Below, piece by piece: positions 58,019-64,000 of a stretch of 64,000 bases of DNA. Each line of letters opens with the position of its first letter. Positions within the stretch are counted from its first letter, which is position 1. The notes under the pieces are model-generated. The model made no database searches, was not told the origin of the DNA, and saw only the letters and a list, made by a program, of their open reading frames with translations. Position numbers and translations under genes: made by a program. The DNA lies in the NCBI RefSeq assembly GCF_008704715.1, contig NZ_CP023689.1:4092001-4156000 (forward strand), given 5' to 3'. This DNA is from Streptomyces chartreusis. GTDB lineage: Bacteria > Actinomycetota > Actinomycetes > Streptomycetales > Streptomycetaceae.

Positions 58019-59617
58019 CTACAAGCGGAACTTCGCCCGTAGTTCGGATTCCAGGGATCTACGCAGCTCGGCCTTCGCGTTCTCAGAGTTCACTTCCTGC
58101 ACAATCAGCCCTTCAATTTCCTCTGAAATGCTCTGTAGCACTGAGCACAATTCTTCAACACTGATCTGAGGAGAGACGCGAAACGCCCCCTCACTGCTAT
58201 CAAGAATGCATGACTCTACATCTGAGCGAGCAGGAAGATCGGACGAGATGTTCCGCCAAAAATGCCGCGCTTCAGGCGTAACCGAGAACATGAGTCGACT
58301 CTGTGGCTGACCGCCACGAATCTCTCGAAACTCCGTCAACCAAACGCGCTCGACCCATGCTGGGAACCCTTCCTTGGCGGCCTCGTATGACTCCTCGTAT
58401 GAATCCGCCTCAGCTCGCAGCGCATTGCGAGATGCTTCACTCTCGGATCGCTTCTGTGCGATCTCGTCCTCGACCCGCAAAAGTGCCGTGGAAATCTGAT
58501 CGGCCAGGCCTGACGGAAGCTCAGCTTCTTTAGTGAGCCAAATCGTGAGCTGCCCGCTGTCAGTTACTTTGCACCACCCTTTGGGCTCAAGACCGTCACT
58601 AACTAGACGAGTCAGAATATCTCGCCACACGTTGAATTCGTCGTTCGGCGGGACGTCCATCAGGTCCACTTCGATTAGGAATTTCCCTTGCTCCCCACGC
58701 ACCCTGACATCACTGACACTCGCACACACGGAGGAGGAGCGGATACGACGCTGCTCCGCCTGACGCTGATACCAACGGTCAGGAATAAAGGATTCCTGAA
58801 ACGACTCCCATCTGGTGATCCATCCGAATACGAATCCTAGCGCTCGCTGCGCCTCGTCCAAAGTAGCAACATCCATCGCTTCCGGATTCGCGGTGACATC
58901 TCGGAACCATACGTACTCTCCGGGATCCCCCGAGAGCGCCATTGCAACTGATGCATCGTTTACTTCCGACACTTCCCTCTTTAGGTACTGATACCCCTTG
59001 GTATCAAGTACTTCATGGCTCATTGGCTCGTGGTGAAAGGGGGTCCGACGGCGGTACTGTTTCCGCCAGTGATCGTATGCGACTCGGAATGCATCTTGCG
59101 ATTTTCGGATACTGTCAGCAGGATCATTCCGCAAAAGGCGCTTCTCGGCCTCATCCAGCAACACTCGAAGGTCGGTATCTTTCACAGCCTCTGCCAACGT
59201 GACTTCATTTACGTTTACACCCCAAACGGCAGCAACCAAGGAACGGGTGTAAGAAGATGTCGCTGAGGCCCATACGTTGACGTTCTTCTGATCGACCTCT
59301 AGCCCTTCGTGTTGAACAAGGTTACGCGTTCTATGCAATCTGCGAATATCTGGCCATGTGGGCGTTGACCAGCGACCCCCAAGATCATTCTTCACAACCT
59401 CCATGATCTGTTCAAAACCAGCCCTGTTCGGGATAGTGAGGTTGAGAAAAATAGCCGCGAAATGCGTGACTCTTTCGTTCACAGCGTCAAGCAAGACTAC
59501 TGCCATGGGTCTTGTAATGGATGAGTTTGAGCGGCTGGCTCGATCCGCAGAAGCAAGGAGGGAGCGAAGTTGCACGAGACTGGTGACAGTCTCTGGGGAC
59601 AGGGGAACTGTGGCCAT
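58019..59617 (-). CDS. Uncharacterised protein with a HEPN-like Rx4H motif
   Basis: 532 residues from the ATG at 59615-59617 (MATVPLSPETVTSLVQL); the open frame continues upstream without support. I do not recognise the family. Helical residues 40-110 end in HRTRNLVQHEG, where R98 and H103 make the Rx4H signature of HEPN ribonucleases. The middle (about 215-330) is aromatic and charged, and residues 330-440 contain FLIEVDLMDVPPNDEFN and WLTKEAELPSGLADQI. The tail is acidic/helical. Composition is like the PIN gene it faces. Function inferred only. Confidence 0.6.
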   Translation of the reverse strand: MATVPLSPETVTSLVQLRSLLASADRASRSNSSITRPMAVVLLDAVNERVTHFAAIFLNLTIPNRAGFEQIMEVVKNDLGGRWSTPTWPDIRRLHRTRNLVQHEGLEVDQKNVNVWASATSSYTRSLVAAVWGVNVNEVTLAEAVKDTDLRVLLDEAEKRLLRNDPADSIRKSQDAFRVAYDHWRKQYRRRTPFHHEPMSHEVLDTKGYQYLKREVSEVNDASVAMALSGDPGEYVWFRDVTANPEAMDVATLDEAQRALGFVFGWITRWESFQESFIPDRWYQRQAEQRRIRSSSVCASVSDVRVRGEQGKFLIEVDLMDVPPNDEFNVWRDILTRLVSDGLEPKGWCKVTDSGQLTIWLTKEAELPSGLADQISTALLRVEDEIAQKRSESEASRNALRAEADSYEESYEAAKEGFPAWVERVWLTEFREIRGGQPQSRLMFSVTPEARHFWRNISSDLPARSDVESCILDSSEGAFRVSPQISVEELCSVLQSISEEIEGLIVQEVNSENAKAELRRSLESELRAKFRL

Positions 59618-59807
59618 GTCCAACACATTACGGTCCGGATCGGACGAGCGGGGAGCAAACCAATCAGGTCGGCCAAGCCCTCTGGGGAAACCCGCACACA
59701 GCAGGCCGCCAGGGAGATGGCTAGCTGCTTCACGTCTGCGCCGCCCAGGGCTCCTGGCAGGATGGCCAATGCCTGGGAGACAATAAGAGGACGAAGAGGG
59801 GGAGCGA

Positions 59808-60269
59808 GTGTCGCAGCAGCCCAGCCCGCGTGGAACCTTCCTAAAGATCGCTGACGCCCTGAGGTCAAGGATCGAGGCGGACCCTGGCATGACCGAACTG
59901 CCGTCTGCTGCGGACCTCATGCACGACTATGAAATCTCGCGTGGGGTCGTCCTCCGTGCCTTCGGTGCCCTCCAGCGAGACGGCGTCGCAGAACCGGTGC
60001 CGGGCGGACGGTGGCGTGTCACACGCGCAGGCGATCGAGCCGACCGGCGCTCGTTGGAAGACCGGATCGCTGACATCGTTACGGATGAAGGGCTCGAAGT
60101 AGGGGCAGCTTTCCCCAGCGCATCCGTTCTAGCTAGACAGTTCGGAGTCTCACGCCCCACCGTGACCAAGGCTCTGGACAAGCTGGTGGCGGCCGGCGTA
60201 CTGGCCAGTGGAGGGCAAGGCAAGGTGCGGACCGTCAGTGCCGTGCCGATTCGAGAGGAGCGTTCCTAG
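59808..60269 (+). CDS. GntR-like regulator with two winged-helix domains
   Basis: 153 residues from GTG with GAGGGGGAG before it. Two consecutive GntR-type winged helices are visible: residues about 10-72 (LPSAADLMHDYEISRGVVLR) and 82-145 (FPSASVLARQFGVSRPTVTK). No ligand domain follows. pSAM2-type elements use GntR-family KorSA as transfer repressor, so a similar job is likely. Followed after one base by the HD-domain gene. Confidence 0.85.
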   Translation: MSQQPSPRGTFLKIADALRSRIEADPGMTELPSAADLMHDYEISRGVVLRAFGALQRDGVAEPVPGGRWRVTRAGDRADRRSLEDRIADIVTDEGLEVGAAFPSASVLARQFGVSRPTVTKALDKLVAAGVLASGGQGKVRTVSAVPIREERS

Positions 60270-60270
60270 C

Positions 60271-60837
60271 TTGTCGGACCTGACGGAGTGGGCCTATCCC
60301 CTCGCCGAGTCATTGCTCGCCGAGCCGCTGCCGCGGCGGTGGCAACACTCGCTGGGGGTAGCCGAGCGAGCGCGCACCATCGCGCTCATCCTCGGGCAGG
60401 ACGCCGAACTGCTGGAAGCATCAGCCGTCCTTCATGACGTTGGCTACTCGCCAGACCTGGCCAAGACAGGCTTTCACCCGCTTGATGGCGCTCGCTACCT
60501 CCGTGACGTGGCGCATGCCGAGGCACGGGTCGTGAATCTGGTGGCCCACCACTCGTGCTCATGGATGGAGGCCGAAGCGCGCGGCCTGCGCGAGGAACTG
60601 GAGGGCGAGTTCCCCCGCGAGCCTGCGCACCTCAATGACGCTCTCTGCTTCTGCGATATGAACACCACTCCGGACGGCACGCCCACGAATCCGGTCGACC
60701 GCGTCAACGAGATTGCCAGCCGGTACGGGACCGATAGCCTGATCGGCACGTTCATTCGCCGTGCCGAGCCGGAGATCCTCGCGAGCACGTCGCGTGTGCT
60801 CGAACGCGTCGCCGCCGCTAAGCATCAGCCGATGTAG
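60271..60837 (+). CDS. HD-domain phosphohydrolase-like protein
   Basis: 188 residues from a TTG one base after the GntR gene's stop, with GAGGAG ten bases upstream. HD pattern: RRWQHSLGVAERA (first His), SAVLHDVGYSPD (His-Asp), VVNLVAHHS. Such proteins cleave phosphoester bonds, often of nucleotides. Its last 13 bases overlap tail-to-tail with the Nudix gene. These element-borne HD proteins have no assigned substrate. Confidence 0.82.
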   Translation: MSDLTEWAYPLAESLLAEPLPRRWQHSLGVAERARTIALILGQDAELLEASAVLHDVGYSPDLAKTGFHPLDGARYLRDVAHAEARVVNLVAHHSCSWMEAEARGLREELEGEFPREPAHLNDALCFCDMNTTPDGTPTNPVDRVNEIASRYGTDSLIGTFIRRAEPEILASTSRVLERVAAAKHQPM

Positions 60838-61298
60838 GGAGCCTTCCGCGTCCGATCCATGGCGTGCTCAATCCGGAGCAGCATAGTGGGGTGGATGTCG
60901 AGCTTGGATAGGTCCGCTGGGTCAACCCAGCGGACCTGTGTCGTCTCGTTGCTCGTGCGCACCTCACCTCCAACCGGCCGCGCGCGGAAGCAGATGCTGA
61001 ACTGCTGGCGGATCTCGCCATCGTCGTACTGCATCCGGTGACCAGGGTCCGTGTAGATCCCGGACATGTCGACGACTTCCGCCTTGATCCCCGTCTCTTC
61101 CCAGACTTCGCGTACGACGGTGTCACTGATGGACTCGCCGACGTCGTGCCCACCGCCGGGCAGCGCCCAACGGCCGTTATCGGATCGCTGGATCATCAGC
61201 ACCTGGCCCGCGTCGTTCTGCACAAACGCCACGACGGATGGCACGACAGAGTTGGCCGGCGGAGCGTCCGGGTCGTGTAGGTAGTCGATGCGGCCCAT
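60825..61298 (-). CDS. Nudix hydrolase, candidate Pif-type transfer-immunity factor
   Basis: 157 residues with a perfect Nudix box: Gly-x5-Glu-x7-REVWEETGI within 48-70 (GGGHDVGESISDTVVREVWE). pSAM2 immunity factor Pif, which blocks incoming transfer from like donors, is a Nudix protein in the same kind of regulatory cluster; that role here is inferred. Three bases after the XRE gene, so probably one operon. Confidence 0.85.
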   Translation of the reverse strand: MGRIDYLHDPDAPPANSVVPSVVAFVQNDAGQVLMIQRSDNGRWALPGGGHDVGESISDTVVREVWEETGIKAEVVDMSGIYTDPGHRMQYDDGEIRQQFSICFRARPVGGEVRTSNETTQVRWVDPADLSKLDIHPTMLLRIEHAMDRTRKAPYIG

Positions 61299-61301
61299 GC
61301 C

Positions 61302-62057
61302 TCATGCTCCTGTGATGTCGTGTTCGGTCGCTGGCCTGGCGCCTTCCCAGGTCTGCTGAACGCTATTGGCGAAGGTGTCGAAAAGCCCGCCCCCGGGGAG
61401 TCGTCGCAGGTGAAGAACCGGAGCCAGGTAGGCGCCAACGCCATACACGTGCGTGTTGACGAGCATCTCGTCATCCACACGGTAGATCGAGTTGTAGAGC
61501 ACCGTGTCATGCAGACGGAAGGCAATCTCAGGGTGGCTGGTGAACAGAGGGCGATAGTTGACCAGCGCGTTACGGATCTTGCCGTCCATGATGCGGTGCC
61601 CTTCGTCGATGCCGCGCCGGATGACGGCCTCGCACGCCGGATCGCCCATCAGGACGCGAATGGCGACGCTCTGCGATTTCGCCTTGAGGACTGACAGGAA
61701 GCGTGGGTCTTCCGCCAAGCCGATGCCTGCGTACACAAGGATGTCGATGCGCTCGTTGGCGCGTTCGCACATCTCCCGCCATAGGTCGGTCGGTACGACG
61801 TGGCGGTGCGGGTACACCGTGACGATCTCCGCCTTGCACAGGTCAGTTGCACTGTCGAGCGAGCGTGTGTCATCCCACAGCGTCGTCACGTCGACGTTCA
61901 GCAGGGACGCGGTGGCGTATTGATGGCGCCGGTAAGGCACCTTGCCCTGCGTGATCCAGCGCTCGACTGTCTTCGGGTTGACTTCGATGGCTTCCGCGAG
62001 TTGCTGCACGGTCATGTTCTGTGCCAAGAGAGCCGACCGCAGCCGCTCGTTGGACAT
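61302..62057 (-). CDS. XRE-family regulator with a C-terminal DUF5919-like domain
   Basis: 251 residues. N-terminal HTH (MTVQQLAEAIEVNPKTVERW, about 14-33) with RYRRHQYA-like follow-up. A larger domain (about 70-235) has IDILVYAGIGLAEDP, RVLMGDPAC and FRLHDTVLYNSIYRVDDEM, reminiscent of phospholipase-D-like folds. Commonly paired with a Nudix gene in Streptomyces elements. A GTG two codons upstream is an alternative start. Confidence 0.8.
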   Translation of the reverse strand: MSNERLRSALLAQNMTVQQLAEAIEVNPKTVERWITQGKVPYRRHQYATASLLNVDVTTLWDDTRSLDSATDLCKAEIVTVYPHRHVVPTDLWREMCERANERIDILVYAGIGLAEDPRFLSVLKAKSQSVAIRVLMGDPACEAVIRRGIDEGHRIMDGKIRNALVNYRPLFTSHPEIAFRLHDTVLYNSIYRVDDEMLVNTHVYGVGAYLAPVLHLRRLPGGGLFDTFANSVQQTWEGARPATEHDITGA

Positions 62058-62505
62058 CTCCACCCCCGATGGGACGTCTAGGGACCTCTTGAAGGTAGCC
62101 AGATCAACCAGAGCTGTCCATGAGTGGGGTAACCAACTCCCCTAACCTGCACCGATTCTGATCGTGCACCAAGAAGTTCCGGTGCAAAGCCAAGAGGTTC
62201 CGTCGCTGTACTTGACGGACCCCTATGCAGTCCCTGTAAAACAGGTACTGCATTGCCCGGAGGGCCCCGTGGAACGGGCTCGAAGGAAGCGACAGCAGCT
62301 TGAGAACTCAACAGCGTGCCGAGGGAAGCCCGTCCCCCCTTCGCAAGCAAGAGGGCGGGCGCGCATGGGTTCTGTCCTGTGCGCGGTACAGCGCCATTCG
62401 ACCTTTTCGCAGCTCAAGGGCTGCGGCCGGTTGCCTCCGCTGCTCGTCTCGTACGAGCAGCGCTGAGGGGAGCCGGAACACCTCTTCGCCTCTTAGGAGT
62501 CCTGC
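62058..62505. other. Control region of the right-hand gene block (448 bp)
   Basis: No gene recognised. It separates the leftward XRE-Nudix operon from the rightward small-gene block and holds the promoter/dyad at 62212-62253, then a leader of about 250 bases before the gene at 62506. GGGGTAACCAACTCCCC near 62137-62153 is another small dyad. Confidence 0.5.
62212..62253 (+). promoter_or_regulatory. Promoter with overlapping 29-bp dyad (operator candidate)
   Basis: TTGACG (62212-62217) and TGTAAA (62235-62240) are 17 bp apart. A near-perfect dyad, arms ATGCAGT/ACTGCAT and CCTGT/ACAGG (62225-62253), covers the spacer and -10. A repressor bound there would block transcription of the small-gene block. 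The GntR or XRE protein is the obvious candidate. Confidence 0.6.
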
Positions 62506-62889
62506 ATGTCTGCTTCCGTCGAGATCGTTTCGTTCGGCTACTTGCACGACGCGCCGCCGGCCGCTCACCTGACCATCGACCTGCGGCACCACTTCCGCGA
62601 CCCGCACGTCGCCCCGGAGCTGCGGTACATGACCGCCGACGACGCACCGGTCCGCACGGCCGTGCTGAACACCCCCGGCATCACGGACTTGGTGGCGGCG
62701 ACCGCCAGGGCGGTTGCTGCGTTCGCGTCCGGCCCGAGTGCCGGAACGGTCGTCGTGGCCGACGGATGTGCCGGTGGCCGCCACCGCGCCCCGACGTTCG
62801 CCCGTGCTCTCGCCGCCTGCCTGCGGGCCGCCGGGCACAGCGTGTCCGTCTCGCACCGCGACATGGGCAAGGACGTCGTCCAGCGCTGA
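62506..62889 (+). CDS. RapZ C-terminal-domain-like protein
   Basis: 127 residues resembling the C-terminal half of RapZ/YvcJ: IDLRHHFRDPHVAPELRYM, then LNTPGITDLV and VVADGCAGGRHRAPTFARAL, where the Gly-Cys-x-Gly-Gly-x-His-Arg signature is intact. The N-terminal P-loop domain of RapZ is absent. In RapZ this domain binds a nucleotide-sugar/RNA ligand. AGGAG six bases before the ATG. Confidence 0.78.
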   Translation: MSASVEIVSFGYLHDAPPAAHLTIDLRHHFRDPHVAPELRYMTADDAPVRTAVLNTPGITDLVAATARAVAAFASGPSAGTVVVADGCAGGRHRAPTFARALAACLRAAGHSVSVSHRDMGKDVVQR

Positions 62890-62985
62890 CGACTGCCCGC
62901 GCCGCAGGACCCCGCACCACCTGCGGCAAGGGGAGCCGTACAGACCCGACGGCCCACCCGGTCACCCACTCAGGGAGTGCCTCTC

Positions 62986-63168
62986 ATGGCTCAGCACGAC
63001 AACTGCAACATCAGCGGCGACGTCACCGGCACCGTCATTCAGGGCGAGGTCAACGGCATCGTCACCGGCGACCATAACCCGTTCCAGAACAGCCCCGTCG
63101 TGATCACCGGCAACGACGTCACCGTGCACGAGGGCGGCAACACCGGTGGCATCCGCCAGAACTTCTGA
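62986..63168 (+). CDS. 60-residue Gly/Val repeat protein, RHIM/amyloid-like
   Basis: Begins MAQHDNCNISGDVTGTVIQG and continues EVNGIVTGDHNP, then another beta-prone stretch VVITGNDVTVHEGG. Alternating Gly and Val/Ile with a central V-I-Q-G resembles RHIM and bacterial amyloid signalling motifs. It is short enough to be the motif alone. GGGAG precedes the ATG by nine bases; a GTG three codons upstream is possible. No assigned function. Confidence 0.65.
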   Translation: MAQHDNCNISGDVTGTVIQGEVNGIVTGDHNPFQNSPVVITGNDVTVHEGGNTGGIRQNF

Positions 63169-63272
63169 CCTGCTCTTCCAGCCCTTGCCGGGCCGATCCC
63201 GGGCCTACGCCGCAAACGCGGGCGAGGGCACGCACCACCCACTCATCAACAACCAGATCAAGGAGCACGCAC

Positions 63273-63428
63273 ATGGACTGGATGTGGCAGCGGAAGGCCG
63301 AGGAATCCGGCGAGGCCGAGGAGGCCCGCGTGTACCAGCAGAGGCGGGCCAACGAGGAAGCAGAGGCCGAGAGGAACCGGCAGTTCTGGGAGTACGCCGC
63401 CAAGTTGCACGGCGAACACGGCAACTGA
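63273..63428 (+). CDS. Small charged helical protein
   Basis: 51 residues, MDWMWQRKAEESGEAEEARV then a Gln/Arg/Glu-rich helix (NEEAEAERNRQFWEYAAKL). AAGGAG seven bases before the ATG supports it as a real gene. Unknown function; one of the small ORFs typical before the tra/spd region of these elements. Confidence 0.62.
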   Translation: MDWMWQRKAEESGEAEEARVYQQRRANEEAEAERNRQFWEYAAKLHGEHGN

Positions 63429-63491
63429 ACGCAGCGAGGGCCCCGGGCGGACGATCCCGCCTGAACGCCGCGCCAGCGCGCACTGACCCAC

Positions 63492-63640
63492 CCAGCCCCG
63501 GCAGTCAGCCGTGAAGGGCGCGGGATCGAATCTCGCCCGGGGCACTCCGGCCACCGCTCTGTGGCCGCGCCGCACCGCGTTCTGCGTGCGGCATCCCCTC
63601 TCAACGGCGTGCACCCCCGGAGCTGGCACTCCGGGGGTGC
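63492..63640 (+). other. tRNA-like T-arm/acceptor remnant and strong hairpin
   Basis: GCGGG ATCGAAT CTCGC folds as a T-arm and is followed by CCGGGGC, which pairs with GCCCCGG about 30 bases upstream, but D- and anticodon arms are missing. Downstream, GCACCCCCGGAG/CTCCGGGGGTGC (63611-63640) is a perfect 12-bp stem. Both lie in the 250-bp gap before the next gene. Confidence 0.4.
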
Positions 63641-63678
63641 TGTACGGGCCGTTGCACCTGCTAGGGAGACCACGACCC

Positions 63679-63945
63679 ATGAACTCCATTGTCACAGTTC
63701 AGGACGCTGCTATCGCGTTCGCCGACTGGATCGAACCGACGGACGCGGAGCTGGACGCGATCGAGCAGGAGATGCCCGTCATCCTGGCGGACGTCGAACT
63801 CCTCGACGCGCAGATCATCACCCTCGACCGCACCCCGACCGAGCTGGACGCGCGCCGCATCCGCCGCGCCCGCCGCCGCGCGCTCGCCGCCCGGGTCGCA
63901 CTGATCAACCGCAAGAACGCGAGCATGCCGGGCGGTGCGGCATGA
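63679..63945 (+). CDS. Conserved-type small element protein, function unknown
   Basis: 88 residues starting MNSIVTVQDAAIAFADWIEP, acidic helical middle (DAELDAIEQEMPVILADVEL) and a basic end (RRIRRARRRALAARVALI). GGGAGA precedes the ATG. Its stop overlaps the next start (ATGA), so the two are coupled. Confidence 0.7.
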   Translation: MNSIVTVQDAAIAFADWIEPTDAELDAIEQEMPVILADVELLDAQIITLDRTPTELDARRIRRARRRALAARVALINRKNASMPGGAA

Positions 63946-64000
63946 GGGCGAACACGTCCCCGACCGGCCTGGCCCTGCTGCTGATCGTGGCGGGCCTGCT
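63942..64000 (+). CDS. Start of a membrane protein (cut by the window end)
   Basis: First 19 codons, MRANTSPTGLALLLIVAGL, with a hydrophobic run that looks like a membrane helix. Overlap with the preceding gene and position suggest a spread (Spd-like) or transfer-module membrane protein; too short to identify. Confidence 0.55.
   Translation, partial: MRANTSPTGLALLLIVAGL

Larger units (their letters stand above)
50239..64000. mobile_element. Integrated actinomycete conjugative element (SLP1/pSAM2-like), left part
   Basis: Begins at the tRNA-Tyr fragment and runs beyond the window. Support: the att junction, a Nudix/GntR/XRE regulatory cassette typical of these elements, many small genes with close spacing at 62,500-64,000, cargo of defence and repair type, and a change of base composition at 56,500-59,700. 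Integrase, excisionase, replication and TraB genes are not in view and are expected to the right. Confidence 0.75.

Overview
The window is high-GC actinobacterial DNA and almost certainly from a Streptomyces chromosome. Gene order, GTG/TTG starts, the long acidic NusG and the DUF1707, DUF6233 and DUF6207 proteins all fit that genus. Nearly everything from 1 to 37,900 is on the minus strand and forms the genus' ribosomal-protein/RNA-polymerase superregion. Read in its transcription direction it runs tRNA-Trp, secE, nusG, rplK-rplA, two lipoprotein genes, rplJ-rplL, rpoB-rpoC, a DUF1707 gene, rpsL-rpsG-fusA-tuf, a pyrroloquinoline quinone (PQQ) operon, then the fused S10/spc operon (rpsJ to rplO), secY and the start of adk at the left edge.

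The PQQ block (11,858-17,232) sits between tuf and rpsJ. It holds pqqA, B, C, D and E, with B-C-D-E coupled by overlapping stop/start codons, headed by a secreted PQQ-dependent sugar dehydrogenase made of two tandem copies of the same beta-propeller domain. The enzyme and its cofactor would therefore be made together. Readable promoters, hairpins and leaders punctuate the ribosomal block: a leader hairpin shared by the S10 and str operons, an L10-type leader with a terminator stem, and a terminator plus promoter separating secY-adk from spc.

From 38,000 to 50,240 lie ordinary core genes: aminotransferase, adenosine deaminase, two TetR regulators with visible operators and their targets, murB, a DUF3291-like protein, an MFS exporter, two MaoC-type dehydratases, rpmG, tRNA-Met, tRNA-Thr, an amidohydrolase, an NAD(P)-binding protein and a small Cys protein.

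At 50,239-50,291 there is only the 3' part of a tRNA-Tyr gene. This is the signature of a site-specific integration junction, and everything to its right looks like an SLP1/pSAM2-type actinomycete integrative element that continues past the window. It carries a TIR-NB-ARC-TPR (NLR-like) protein, a degenerate Y-family polymerase, Ku, several small Streptomyces-specific proteins, and a lower-GC insert with a PIN-like nuclease and a protein bearing a HEPN-type Rx4H motif. It also has a regulation/immunity cassette (double winged-helix GntR, HD-domain protein, Nudix protein, XRE regulator), then a repressible-looking promoter and the first small genes of what is probably the transfer/replication module. 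One of these is a 60-residue protein with a RHIM/amyloid-like glycine-valine repeat. The most promising undescribed biology is the defence and repair cargo of this element.
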